Source: Galeopsis tetrahit (lineage: Eukaryota > Streptophyta > Magnoliopsida > Lamiales > Lamiaceae). From it: a stretch of 64,000 nucleotides of DNA. The stretch covers positions 21,688,565 to 21,752,564 of the forward strand of contig OY776125.1 in NCBI GenBank assembly GCA_963675135.1, given 5' to 3'. Both the position numbers and the translations under genes were made by a program. The notes beneath the pieces are model-generated. The model had not been told where the DNA came from, did not search any database, and saw only the letters and a list, made by a program, of their open reading frames with translations. Positions within the stretch are counted from its first letter, which is position 1; each line of letters begins with the position of its first letter. Of this stretch, positions 20,331 to 33,547 are shown in pieces.

Positions 20331-21128
20331 ACGGGGGCGGACCCAGGACTGAAAATTAGGGGGGTCAAAATTAAATCACAAAAAAATTTATATGAAATAT
20401 TTTACATATTTTAGTTAATTAAAATAGGATGAGATACAAATTCACATGTAAATTTTAGAAACTGCCTTAATTATATACTCCATATTTTATGTGAAAAATA
20501 TTTAACATGTGTTGCTTAAAACAAATTAATGATCCAAAATATTAATATATATATGAGTTTATTTATTTACCAAATTAATACACTTAAGAAAATATAATTG
20601 ACAATTTAAATTTGGTAAAAAGAATTAATACATTAAATATATTGACAATATAATAAATAATTAATACATTAAATATATTGACAATATAAAAAATAATTAA
20701 TACTTTATTTATTTATTTTGTTTAGTGTAATGAAAAATTGTTAATTATATTTTCTCCAACAATTTTTTTAAGGGGCTAGTTTTCTTTATTTATATAATAC
20801 TATTATTGAGTTAATTGTGTGTTAAAAAATATTAAAATAATATATAGTTACCTCATTTTTATCCCTAATAGACTCAAACAAATTAAATATTTAATTTTAA
20901 GCGCTAATTAAAATAATAAAATAAATATTAATTAAATAACAAAAGTCAAACTATACGTTTATGGAGATTTGTGGATTGGGCTTAGTTTATTGTTTATGTT
21001 AATTTAGGGGGGAGAGCCAACTTAAAAGAAAAATAAGTTAATATTAATATATATATATATAACTACAAGTGGGAAAAAAATTGAGGGGGCCATGGCCCCC
21101 CAACATATACATCCATCCGTCCGCCCCT
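20331..21128. mobile_element. hAT-like element with GGGGCGGAC ends
   Basis: Left end acgggggcggacccagg, right end (inverted) aggggcggacggatgg. The 8-bp flanks gcatactt (20323-20330) and gcatacta (21129-21136) differ at one base. Inside each end lies a G-rich run (aggggggtc and its complement ggccccc); the centre is AT-rich and non-coding. Confidence 0.65.
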
Positions 21129-23213
21129 GCATACTACTAAGTCTAAAATCTAGACCATTACCCCAACTCTAACATTAGGTTATATTATGCTTGAATTGTA
21201 GTAAGTATTAAGTACTATTTGAACGAATGGAGTACGTATTAAGTTTAGAGTGAGCCTTTTGTGAAAAATTGGTGAAAATCCAATGAAATTGTCCCACCTC
21301 AAAATTATGACGTATCCTTAAGTCACTAATAACCCGAGAATCATGTGAATTGATTCAATTGAACTTCGCCAAATCTGGCACATAAGTGAGCATGAATTAA
21401 CAAATAAAATGAAACCACCAATTAAAGAAATAATAATGACACAATTGGATAATTAAATTACTTGCATGCATTAGATGATAATATTTCAAAAACTTATTTT
21501 TCATATATGCTCGAATTTTTAGAAAATGATTTTATGAAATTTACCTAACTGATTTCTTATTTATTTAATTTAATATAATAATATGATGATGAATTGCATG
21601 CTTATGTGAAAATAATTTTATTTGCATGATGATTGATAAACATTGATCAAAATTAAGTTCATATTGTGCTGACTGCTGAATGTTGGTCCAACATAATCAC
21701 ATCTCTACTCATTTCTTGAGGATGTACATCACACTCCAAATTTGCTATACCGCTAGATATTAATGATGATTCAACATGCCAATCCGATCTATGACATAGT
21801 TAGTTGAATTCATGGTAAAGATCGTTCATTGTTTGAGGGTGCGACGTCGATTATCAATTAACTTTATTTCGAAGCGCTTGATGGGAGCTTGAAATCAAGG
21901 TTTGAGCGATTGTTCATCCTCAAGTTGTTGGATAACGTATAATTGTACTCCACCACGTGCCCATCGTCTTCTATTAGACATTGTGCGACCTCTTATGTAC
22001 ATTGTAAACAAAAATAAATAAATTATTAGTTAACTATATATGTGCTAGGTTGTTCGACCACTAATGATAAAAAAATACTCCGTAATCAAAATAGTTTGAT
22101 CACTAATTATCGAAAATGTTGCATATGTTTGACCACCAACCCAAACGATTTTTTTATTTATTTTTCCACCATTTCTGATTGAACCAAGTCGAAAAGTTCA
22201 TACCTCAAAAAAAAAAAAAAGTCGAAAAGTTCATCTAACGAGGACCGAACAACTTATGCGCAACATTCACAATTTTGTTGTCAAAATTTAAATGCTCATA
22301 TAATTAAGGTACACATTTGAAACAAGTCATGCTAATTGCTAACCAAAAAAATTGCAAACTTTTAAATTATGCAATGGTGTAGCACAATATATACTTGTTT
22401 TATGGTTCCGCACGTTTAATTCCGGTCATAATCGGACTAAAATTTTGGTTTAATATCAAGTTATAAGTTTAAAGTTTAAACTTGCCATCAGTATAAAAAT
22501 TTTCATCCAATTGCATTGTGTTATGCAAAATTGATCGATTGCATCCCAAACACTATTCTTAATAAGAAATTGGTCCAAAAACATCACAAAACTAATATTG
22601 AAAATACCATAAAAGTAAAATTTAGATGATGGTCGATTAGTTTCGCATAATATAAATTAACATCAATAAAAAAGGGTTAGTCTTGGGTAAGGCCGTCTGA
22701 GACGGGTCTCCCTTAACCCTTATATATAAGAAGTGATAATGTTAGAGCAAAAAGCTAGAGACAATGTTTAAGTAAAAAATGACCGTCACTTTTGTTAAAA
22801 ATATTATCACTTTTTACTTAAATATTATCACTTTTTTTACAAATCAAAATTTAGAAAAAAAAATGATTATCCTACCCAAAATTTTGAAATATGAATTAAA
22901 AGGATGACAAAATCTTGCATAATTGAGTGTATACATATAATTTAATTTAAAGCAATTTAAATATATTTTTTATTTTTATATTAAAATAAATTAAAATTAT
23001 ACCCCCTGCCTGAAAAAAAAAATATTAAATTTATACCAGACCATACAATTAGATGCACACGAGAATAAGAGACCAAATTTATTGGTATTTACGACAGGGT
23101 AAAATTAGTAAAGGAGAAGGAACAAAAGAAGCTGTAGTGTACATACTCCTCCTATTCGCTTGAAATTAGAACGAGAGACCACACAATATCAAGCAGGAGA
23201 AGAGGGACTAGAA
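21129..23213. other. Intergenic; 5' side of the P-loop kinase gene
   Basis: AT-rich, no gene-like content. The last 150 bp are purine-rich and probably include the 5' UTR (aaggagaaggaacaaaagaag just before the gene). Confidence 0.4.
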
Positions 23214-25651
23214 ATGAAGAAAGACAAAGGATTAGCAATCGAAAACCCTAGCAATGAAGAGGAGGACGAAGAAGAAGATCATCGAAATAAAATCGAACAG
23301 TCGTCTGGTCTCCCATTCTCCACTCGAAACGCTTCTTCCAAATATGATTTTGTTAAGGTTTGGAAATCGGGATCAAAATATCCTCCAATTTACCCGTGTT
23401 TAAAATCGCTAATTTTGTCCAAATATTGTATTCCATGTCAAACCAATGTTCTATTCCATTTAATTTTTTCAGGTGAAGGTTTGGTTGGGTGAGAATGCCG
23501 ATCACTATTACGTGCTATCCCGATTTTTGCTTAGCAGAATGTTGACTGTAACCAAGGCAAAAACCTGTTTTATTTTTTCATAATTCTTTGCGCTAATCCT
23601 AATTTTGTTATTTTCGTAATTTAGAGTGTTATTTTCTCTGATCATTGTATTCTGTTTGCAGATTCCCAATCACGTGGCTATTAAGATTGCTCTTGAACTT
23701 AAAAAGTTGCTCATAGATAATAGCCTTCTCGACGTGTATGTTGGATTTTTTGCATATTAACTTTACTTGTAGCCAATCTTGTTTAGAAGTTCCGTTCCAT
23801 TCTGTTAGTGTTTACCTAAACTTGATTATTTTGCAGCTCGCAGAATGACCTTGAAGCTAACTTATTTAAGGTGTGTACTTTATCCATCCTTTGTATTCAG
23901 CATTTTTTGGCCATTTACTTTATGTCAACTAATCTTTGATGATATAATTTTGAAGGATGCCATTAGTGCTTATTGCAAGTGTGGAAATTAAATTGAAGGC
24001 ATTGTTTGGCATATAATGTGTATACATATGCTCTGTTGCATGTTTTAATGGCAATATAGTCTTGGAAGCTATGATGAAATATTGATCATATTCTGCATTG
24101 CCTCCCCTTGATATTTTTACTATCTGGATTATTGCAGTTAGACTTTTACACAAGAGTTCTAGGATAGCACTATGATTCAACTAATGGCATATGTTGTATA
24201 GCTAACTGTTGTAGTGTTGTATGTATTATAAAATCTTTGTTGTCTTTCAACGGCATTATATTTATTATTCTCTTTATTGCGCTCTTTATCACAAAGCAGG
24301 GCCAGGTGTCAGTTCCATTTCCTTAGCTCTCCTTCAAATAGAGAATTCCAAGACTGTTTTTATCACATATTTTTTTTAAAGAACAAATTAAATTGTTTTT
24401 TAGATCTTTCATGCATGTTTTCTGTTATTCGTGCTGTGAATTAGATGCTTTAAAAGGTTGACTAAGGGTTGCATAATATTTCTTCACACCCTGTAGCTAA
24501 TGGAGCGTCGAGGATATGGAGAAGAGTATATAAACAGATACAAAATGATGACAAGGTCAGTTACTATTTTCCTCTTCGTTTGAGTATATAAACAGATACA
24601 AAATGATGACAAGGTCAGTTACTATTTTCCTCTTCGTTTTATGTCGATATCATGAATTAATGCTCAATCTGATCATTTAAAAGTACAAACCTGCATTTTT
24701 AGTCACATTATGCAGTAAAAGTTTTACACTGTCTTTGGTGTTTAGTTTGGGTGTTTTGGAAGAGAGATATATGATGAAAGCCTATCGTTAAATGAAAACT
24801 GAGAATGAAATTGTCGAATGCGTGGGGGATAAAAACTCCCATGCCTGAGCTGAGTTGTTCAGAAAGAAAGATGTTGTGTACTTTTATGAAAAATGTTGAA
24901 TGATTAATTATTTCATGATTGTTGAAGCCTACCACAATTGTATTTCCATATTGTAGGGCTACATCATGTTTTCTTATTTTTTTATGTTGTTACATTGGGC
25001 GATATTTGTTTGAGTTTTAAAAACCAAGTTTTGGATTTACAAATCTAACTCCGGTTCAACTTCAGGATTTTGAAATCCGATTTAATAAAACCACCACTAC
25101 AATACCTATAAACCTATTACCACATTTTTCAATACACTCAATTCTCTCTCATACTTTAATATATTTAAATCATAACCTACATCATCTTATTACAATCACA
25201 CCCAATAACAACATAATAATACAAGACTTGTACATTGATTTGACATAATGTTAAATCTCACCCTATTCAAATTCCATGCCAAACACCCACCTTACTATTA
25301 TCAGGATTTCAAAATCCCCTACATTTCAAAACCACTTAAAACCCAAAACAAACATCCCCTAAGGTAATGACTGAAAAAGAAACTCTCCCGTAGTTATGTG
25401 GAAGAGGAAGAGATATGTAATGTTGAAATGCTTCTTCATTTTCTGCTAGGGTCTTCTTTTCTCTAATCGTAATTTTCACTCTCTAGATTTCATCATCAAA
25501 GAGTTCCGCTGGTAATTCTTGTATGTGGTACTGCATGTGTTGGAAAGTCTACTATTGCCACTCAGCTCGCACAAAGGCTAAACTTGCCAAATGTGTTGCA
25601 GGTAAGCCTCTTTAATTTCAATGTCTTGCACAAAGTCTTCAGACTATATAT

Positions 25652-25689
<38 letters not shown>

Positions 25690-28600
25690 CATTACTGATC
25701 TTCAATTCCTTTACGTTGTCTTAATGATACAGACAGACATGGTGTATGAATTACTGCGCACGGCAACCGAGTATGCAACTGTTTAGCTCATTGATTTCCT
25801 TTCACACATTTTGGAATTTGTCACTAAAAGTTAAATTGCTGTCTGACAGTGTTAATTAGTTCATATCTTACTTATTTGGTCGTGAATTAGCATTAACTCG
25901 TGGTACGAACCAATTAAAAAATTATGCATGGGTTGCACTCAAAAGAGCTAATTTATTTTGAAGAAAACTTTACTTTATCCATTTGTAGATGATCAAATCT
26001 ATCTCACAGCGTGATTGGAATAAATGAATAATTGTTCCCGTGTGATAATGGCATAAAGTTCATTGAGCTATGCTGTGTAATACTAGATAGTCTAGATTTA
26101 TTGATGTTCATATGTAGGAATGTAATTGAACCAAGCCAAACTTTAGAGTGTTCGAGCATGGCTTGCTTATTATTGAGCTGAGCTCGAGCTTAATTAATGA
26201 ATATATTGTTGGTTCACAAACTTAAATCGAGCCTATCAATCTTTAATTTGTTTATGCATCAATTAATTACAAAAATATAATTATATATTTCTAACAATCA
26301 TATATATCTACTAATGGTAAAGAGTTTCATTGTTCTATACTGCGTAATACTAGATTTATTGATGTTCATATTGTTTAATCCCAGTGCACCATTAAAATCT
26401 TCCCCTGTATGGGCACGAGATTTCAGCTCCTCCGAGGAGTTAATAACTGAATTTTGCAGAGAATGCCGAATTGTTCGTAAAGGTATTGCAAAAAGAAAAA
26501 AATAGCTTCATTATTCTTCCCTGATGCATTCCAAGGACTATGCTGAGTACTATAAATAATTGTGTTCCAAATAGGTTTGGCCGGCGATTTGAAGAAAGCA
26601 ATGAAGGACGGAAAACCAGTAATTATTGAGGTAAATCACATCTCAGTAAACTGCATTGCAAATATTTGATTTATCTTTCAGTTCTATTTTTCTGTACTGA
26701 GTACTAGATCTACTAGATCTTTGATGATTTATCATAAGTATGTAAGACTGTTGTAACTAAAACACAGCATTTATTACTTAAAAAATTATATATTGGGGAC
26801 TCTGTTTGTATAGCTAAGGGGTGTTTGTTTATGGATTTGAAATCCAGTAGGTGGATTTGATGAATAATAAATGGTGTATCTGGAATTTGTATATATTTGT
26901 GAGTGTAGATTTTGTAGGATTTGATAGGGTAGGATTTTGAAAATATAGGTAATAGACGATTGATTGTGTATTCAAAATTGTGTGTAAAGTAGGGGAAAGA
27001 TTGTGTAAAGTAAAAAGGAGGAGAGATAGTGTTGAGTTATTAATAAAAATGTGGGTGATAGATGATTGATAGTGTATTGGAAATTGTGTTTGAGAAAAAG
27101 TAAAATAGGCGTATTATAGTATGTATTATAGGGTAGAATTTTAGAGGATTTGAAATCCTATACCAAATTCTGTTTTGACAAACGAGGATTTGGATTTCTT
27201 TATAAAAATGTGGGGTGTAGGGCCATAAACAAACACCCTGTTAGATTAGGTTAAATGAAAACCATGGAAGGGCTGTTACTTTCCTTCACAATTATTTTTG
27301 GTATCTGTTCTGAATGAAATAGACGCTTTTGGTATTATGCTTTATGCATAGAGGACAACATATGCATCAGCTTATGTTAGTGGAAACAGAGAACACTAGA
27401 ATTTAATTATTGGACCTGATAGAAGAAGGCTGGAATATTTAACCTTCACTGGATGAATGATGTATCAGTAAATATTAAATGTTCAATGTCTTAAGGACTT
27501 CCCTATTTTTCTTGTGCGGGCTGTGCCCTGAATAAAAATGATGGAGTGTTAATTTGGGCCTAAAAATCACTCCCATAAGTCCATAACAGTACCCTGTTGA
27601 CTTTCAAGGATTTGTTTGGGAAGCAGTAGTTTTTTTGTCAAACCAGTAAAATATGCTTGAATATTTATCAAAGTCTTTTTCTCACTATTGAATATCATAA
27701 TTTAAACCAGGGCACTGCATGTATAAACTAGTTTCTTGTACATGTAGTCCGATTGAGCCCTTTTATTGCTTGAAGATTCCTCTATTGTGAAACATATCCA
27801 CAAATCTTGGTGAATAAGTTATGCATCAACGTATTAAGAAATGAAATAATAGACTTTGGGACCAGAGGTTAAAAATTGTGATGTACTCTAACAGATTTAG
27901 CACTTATGAACTTGAGAGCTTCCAATTAAACAATAGCTGCATAAATAGACCTGAATCTAGGGACGAGGGAGGGGCAGAGAGTGTAGCCTGTAACCTGCAT
28001 GATTTGGATGGAACAAAACTATGATCTCTCCCTTACTTGTTTTGTACTCATATCTATAATTGTTTTATCATTTGTCAAGAAAATTAACAAAAACCTAATA
28101 GAAATGGAGAAGATACTTGAAAGGATCTTTGTTTCAGAGAAGTTCGCAAAACCTGTAGATGGAAAATATACTACTGTTTTTAAGTGGGGTGAAAAAATAG
28201 AAATATTAGTTTAAAAAAAAGGAAAGGGCTGTTATAGGTTGTTCAAAGCTTGAAGTTTGGGGTCTTCAACATGAAGATCGCAATAAGGTAACAGCATCCA
28301 TCTATACGGAAATGAAAAAGCTTTACTAAGTACTAACAAGCTGTTCCAGTGTCATCATGTTCTGCCCCTCCCCCACAGGCCACCCTCACATTTTTCTTGT
28401 TCTTCTTCCTTTTCCTTTTGGTTTAATTGCTGCTAAATTCACCACATTATCGCAAATTGCAATCTAATCTTTTTTTTTTTTTAGTTTTGGCACCTAAAAC
28501 CTCAATTTTTTTATTTTGCAATTTGAACTTCCGGGCAGACTGACTCTTGCCCGTTTGGGTAGTTTTTAGGGTGTACAACGTCGTTTGGGTAGTAATTAGA

Positions 28601-31600
28601 GTGAATGCCGTTGTTCGTGATTTAATTTTTTGTCAAGTAGGATGACACATAAAAAACGGGCAAGGGTCTATCTGCCCGCCTGCCCGGTAGTTCGAATTGC
28701 AATTTTACTTTTATTTTAAAACAAAATTAGGTTTTATTTGCCCAAACTCGAAAGTTTAGATTAGATTGCAATTGCAAAAAGTAGTGATTTAGCAGCAATT
28801 AAGATTTTCCTTTTTCTCTTGTCTGGTATATTCTTCTGGAGTGCATCTAAAAACATGTGCGTGCATGATTATATATGTTTACTTTACTGTAACAATCATC
28901 ACAGGGCATACACTTGGATCCTAGTATATACTTGATGGATGATGAGAAAAAATCATCAGCCACCAGCCCAGAGAAAGATGAAGAGAAGTCCTCAGAGAAA
29001 AGTAAAAATGAAAGCTCAGCTGAGACTAATTCTACAGCTTCATGCGCTAATCATGGGGAAACAATATCTGGTGTGGATATGGTTTCGGATGCTCTAGAAA
29101 GTGTAGACATAAATAGTAAAGGTGAAAACTATCCTTTTTTCTTGTTGCCTCTTTTTTTGAACTTTCTGATTTGACCAGTGATGGAGTCGGAAATTAAGTT
29201 CAAGGGGCGTCCAATTAAGAATAATAATTTTCAATTTTAACTCACATTAATGTTCTCCAAACATATGCATTAATAAAAATTGACCAATTTAACTTTCAAT
29301 GTGCTTTAATAAAAGTCTTGGCCATTCCGCTCATAACATACACAATAACATTGATATTATCTATATATGGCCATATTTCATATTTTATGCTTTCGTTCAT
29401 CGTAATTTTACTTTTTTATTATAATTACGTAGCTAATATTTAAAATTATCCTTAAATTACTAAATAATTATTAAAATTACTAAAGATTATAATTATTTTT
29501 CTTTTTATAAAATACAATAATATTTTAAAATTTTAATAATAAAAAAGAAATTGGAGGGGGGCCCAGTGCCCCCTGGCAGTCTGGCACCCCTCCCTCTGTC
29601 ATTGGATTGGACCATCTCCCCTGAGCTTTCGTTTAAACGATTCTCTTGTTCCTCTTTTATTTTTCTGTTTTTGCAAGTTTTACACTAAGGCCAAACTTGT
29701 AAATATCTTTCACAGGTGAAACGGTGAAAGATGCCAACATTAGTCAGGCGCCTGCTGTCAAGAAAGAAAAGTCTGGTCCTGAACCCATTATTATTCCTAT
29801 AATCCTGAAGATGGCTGAATTTGATCATAAGGTGTGCCAAAAGTTTTTTAAAAATTATTGATGGCTTTCCATATTAGGCCTGACAAATCGTACTATCATA
29901 TCGTATTCCTTGTTGATACGATAGTGACATGACATGATAAGGTCAAACATGAACATGACACAATAAGGATACAATGCGACACGATAACGCTAAAATATTT
30001 TTCGTGTCGAGAGACACTACATGATTAGAATATAAATAAATTTAAAATAGCATTTAGATATACAGTATAAAAACTAAAATATTTATTTTAATGTAAAAAG
30101 TTATTGTGTCCTTATCGTGTTGTATCGTGTCGTTAACAGGTAACAAGTTGTTAATGGGTTAATGTGTCATCTGTTAATTTTATCGTGCTTAATGGGTTGA
30201 CACGAACACTATAAGGCCAAATACTAACCCACAAATTTTTTATCTTTTTCGATTCCTGCTATCTTGTGTCGTGTTTGAAATTGCCACCCTTATTCTATAT
30301 GACCACAAAATTTGAGAAAACCTTACCTGGGCATGCAAGATTATAACAATGATTAAATCCCGTGCAGGCTTGTGTTGGTGTAATAATGGGTGAACAATGT
30401 AAAAACAAAAATGTGATTTAAATAATGGCAGCAAACTTGATTAATGAAGGGTAATGTGGAAGGGAATATAATTTGCTTTTTATTGTGCAATTAACTCGAG
30501 CACATCTGTTTCACTGGATAGGAGATCTCATCTTGTGATTGTGAGGTGTGAAATTTGTATGAATAATCAATAAATAATCATTCAAAGTGATAAAACAAGA
30601 TCAGTTTAGATATCTTGATGGATCAGTGATTTCTGGAATAATTTTCTTTAAAAGAGTTTGCCTTACATAAGATTTATTTGTTTCTTACAGGCCTTGCTGG
30701 AGGAGTGGTTATCTACCCGTAGCACTGAAAAATACCCAATAAAGGTTATACTGAGAACTAATGCAGCCCAAAACACAACTATTCTATTTGCTTACGAACA
30801 ATTTGTTGCTTTATTTTAGTTAAAATATGCAAAGCAATTAGAGTTCTCTTATTGAATCCCCTGAATTGTTTTTTTTTAATCATATTATTTACTGATTACC
30901 TTATCATGCATGCTGCATTCTAGGAAATATTCACACAACCTACATCCTTAAGTTTCGTATGATCTGATTTAAAACGTAGCATTTTTTAATCTCGCTGAGG
31001 GCTTGTTTTGAATCACCATGTAACAGTGAAATTCACTTCTCAGATCCAAAATCTGTGAGAGGGGTGCTTCTAAAAAAAGTGATTATATCTCCCCAACTAG
31101 AATTTGAAAACACCCCCTGAGTCTCTGTATAGTGTTAGCTTGTGATATCACTCATAAATTCTATGCAGGAATGTAAGGTTTATGTATATTTATTATATGA
31201 CTCCTTTAGCTAAGGTTCTTTCTCCTGTGGTCTACTCAAACTAGTCTTTGACAACTTTTTTCAGGACAAGAATAAACTAATTGGCAACTTGAAAACAATC
31301 CAGGACTACCTCTGTTCATTTAAGTCACAGGTATGACCAACTTGAAACCTTTTTCTCTGGAATTTGTATCGTGATGAGATTGCATGGCCTAATTTGGGCA
31401 TGGCCGATTTTCATTTGTTAGATGAGAATTCAAGTGATAGTTTGATCGACTTTTTCAAATTAACCAACTTCGTATAGATTTTTTTTAAAATTTAATTTCA
31501 CCGGTGTTACCTTTTCAATCTGGTGAATCTTAGTTTCATGGACAGTAACTTCTGCTCGGGTACAATAAAAATGCTGAAACAAAAAGTTTATTCTTCTTTT

Positions 31601-33210
31601 TATGTATGCGTGTTTGTTATTGTTGAATGAGCTACTACCAAGTTGACTGTTGAGCAACTAATTTCATGTGATAAATTGGATCATAAAGCAATTTTGATGC
31701 CTGTTGAATTTTTCACAAATGAGCAGGGTTATACCGTTGTCAACATATCAGCTACAGCTTTCCCTCAAACCTTGGATTGGCTGCATAGTTATCTTCTTCA
31801 GGTAATTGATATTTTTTCTAGGTTTGTGGAATTCCCACCTGGCTGTTTTTTTGATTCGAAGAATGACTTTGCCCTTCATGTATCGTTTTCTGTTGTGCTT
31901 GGATTTTCAACTAATTTTTGGAATCTAGGTGGATTCGTCCACTCTAATTGAGTGGATTTCAAGTCCATCGATTACAAATCACTCAATTCAGATGCACTAA
32001 AACGGGGTGTTGAGTGGATTTCAAATCCAGTAGGTTGATTTGATGAATAGTAAAAAAAATGTATTTAGATTTTGTATATGTAATAGGGTAGAATTTTGAT
32101 AGAGTAGGTGGTAAATGGTTGATTGTGTATGTGAAATTGTGTAAAGTAAATGGAGGTGAGAGTGTGTTGAGTTTGGCAGATAATAATAATAATAATTTAA
32201 AAAATGAGAGATTGATGATTGACTGTATTAAATGTAAAATAGGTGTATCATAGGGTAGAATTTTATAGAATTTGAAATCCTACACCGAAATCCAGAGAAA
32301 CAACTGGGGATGTGAATTTGAAATAAGAATGTGGGGTGTGGGGCTAGAAGCAAACACCCCCAACATTCTTCTTGGATTAGGCTTTAAACAATTTTGGGAA
32401 CACTTGATTTCAGTTTCTGGATTGGTCTTCAAACTTTATATTTGGAAAGAGAATAAAAAGGTGTCGTGCTGTATTTTATCCTACATGATAAGAGGGTTGA
32501 GTTGAAAGGGTAAATTACGATCAAACCCGGGCAGGTTAGTCCAAATTACCAAATGAACCCCGTGGTTTCTGTAAATTACTAACCGAGTCTCGTGGTTTGG
32601 GTAAATTACGTTTACTCAGGTTTGTCCAATTACATAATGAACCCCATGGTTTGGGTAGATATTCAAGTGGATTCGTTGCTAATAATTGTTATTTACCGAA
32701 ATACAAATAACAAAATTGTAAGAGTGACTTTAAGGATAACATTATAGCAATTTAGAGTGCCTTTCTTTGGTTAAGCAGTATTTTATTAGCTCATGTTAAA
32801 GCAAATATATAGTGCTGTCAACATTGTAAGGATTAGAAACTGAGACTATTGTAAAGAGATGAATATTTGAAAAATCAATCATTATTAATATTATTATGTT
32901 GCTGGATTCTTTGCTGACTACACCACTAGGTGCGAGTTGGAGATGTGCTGATAAAAGATTTTGTTTTGAAGTTCCCTTGGTCAAAACAATTGTTTTACGT
33001 TGGTTTCTGATGGAGTTAAAAACTTGAATTTAAAAAACTATAATAATAATAATTTTTTTTTGCTCAGTAGTAATAATAATAAAGTGTTTGGCTTAGTGAT
33101 ATTGTTATTCTGAAGGATTTCTTTTCTGTAAGCAGTGCATCGAGCAGGGTACATCATCTGTTTCCACTAGTAGTGGTGGTCAAAATGTTGGAGATCAGCT
33201 CAAAAAATGA
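23214..33210 (+). CDS. P-loop kinase, 2-phosphoglycerate kinase/LPA1-related, with ATP-cone-like N-terminus
   Basis: Fifteen exons join in frame to 434 residues: 23214-23357, 23473-23556, 23662-23735, 23837-23870, 24497-24555, 25487-25601, 25733-25770, 26385-26482, 26575-26630, 28905-29121, 29716-29831, 30691-30744, 31265-31330, 31727-31801, 33136-33210. Residues about 1-45 are acidic and disordered. About 47-115 look like an ATP-cone (VLSRFLLSRMLTVTKIPNHV, LEANLFKLMERRGYGEEY). The Walker A loop GTACVGKST is at 146-154, followed by TDMVYELLR and VWARDFSSSEELITEFCREC, then KPVIIEGIHLDP. About 248-300 is a Ser/Glu/Lys-rich insert. The fold is that of archaeal 2-phosphoglycerate kinases; plant LPA1 proteins, involved in phytic acid levels, are longer relatives. 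Substrate here is unknown. Intron 2 begins GC. Introns carry many MITEs. Confidence 0.88.
24524..24639 (+). repeat. 58-bp tandem duplication across an exon/intron border
   Basis: The last 32 bases of exon 5, its splice donor (acaag/gtcagt) and the first intron bases are repeated exactly, starting at 24524 and 24582. The second donor lies at about 24613/24614. Confidence 0.9.
24997..25359. mobile_element. MITE of the GTTTG/TTTTAAAAACC family, in intron 5
   Basis: gggcgatatttgtttgag with gttttaaaaacc on the left. From the right: ggggatgtttgttttggg with ttttaagtgg. AT-rich centre; similar to 7119-8940. Confidence 0.6.
25641..25687. repeat. (TA)n microsatellite
   Basis: An almost pure run of TA repeats in intron 6, just upstream of exon 7. 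Confidence 0.9.
26818..27238. mobile_element. MITE with GGGTGTTTGTTTATGG ends, in intron 9
   Basis: The left end ggggtgtttgtttatgg and the inverted right end gggtgtttgtttatgg match closely. The inside carries ggatttgaaatcc words and G-rich gtaggtgg/gtagggg strings. Confidence 0.75.
28421..28804. mobile_element. TIR element with TTAATTGCTGCTAAAT ends, in intron 9
   Basis: The left arm ttaattgctgctaaat... and ...gcaatctaatct are mirrored at the right end for about 60 bp. A 10-bp direct repeat, ttttcctttt, flanks it (28411-28420 and 28805-28814). The inside has gggcaag/ctgcccg words. MULE-like by duplication length, but not certain. Confidence 0.65.
29176..29604. mobile_element. hAT-like element with CAGTGATGGAG ends, in intron 10
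   Basis: Left cagtgatggagtcgg; right (inverted) caatgacagagggag. Flanks gatttgac (29168-29175) and gattggac (29605-29612) are an 8-bp duplication with one mismatch. Gene-strand G-rich and C-rich runs lie just inside the right end. Confidence 0.6.
29875..30292. mobile_element. hAT-like word-repeat element (tatcgtgt/cgacacga), in intron 11
   Basis: Left end taggcctgacaaatcg; right end (inverted) taagggtggcaatttc. Flanks ttccatat (29867-29874) and ttctatat (30293-30300) match at 7 of 8. The arms are made of tatcgtgtcg/gacacgata words. Confidence 0.75.
32004..32361. mobile_element. MITE with GGGGTGTT ends, in intron 14
   Basis: Left ggggtgttgagtggatttc; right (inverted) gggggtgtttgcttctag. The inside resembles 26818-27238 (gatttgaaatcctacacc, gtggggtgtgggg). 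Confidence 0.6.
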
Positions 33211-33231
33211 TCATAGCTTCATGGACCCATG

Positions 33232-33547
33232 GTACGTTTGGTTCAAAATTCTTTCAATGGAATGAACATGCCCATTTTGGTTAACTACCTCTCTTCTTAT
33301 AATAATTTAATTATTCTTCAACCAACAATAATTTTTTGGCCCACTAATTCTAAGATTAGAGTAAACACTAACAATGTAACCATCATTCTCATTGTAATTG
33401 ATCATTCGATATTTCTCATTGAAGAATTTGAATCGAACCCCCCTTAAAATAAAATTAACTTTTGAGATATCTGCAATCACAAAATCAAATGACTTTTCCT
33501 GTCCCCAAACTTGCATTCCTGTAACTCGTCTCTCTCTCTCATAACAG
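33232..33547 (+). other. Possible 3' UTR intron of the P-loop kinase gene
   Basis: Downstream of the stop at 33210 a strong donor (CATG/gtacgt) and an acceptor (ataacag at 33541-33547) bound an AT-rich stretch. The DNA after it (33548-33720) is less AT-rich, like an exon. If true, the stop would lie only 21 bp before an intron. Confidence 0.4.

Noticed and set aside
28480..28720. A short coding exon suggested by GC content
   Set aside because: The GC words belong to the TIR element in intron 9; the kinase protein is continuous without it.
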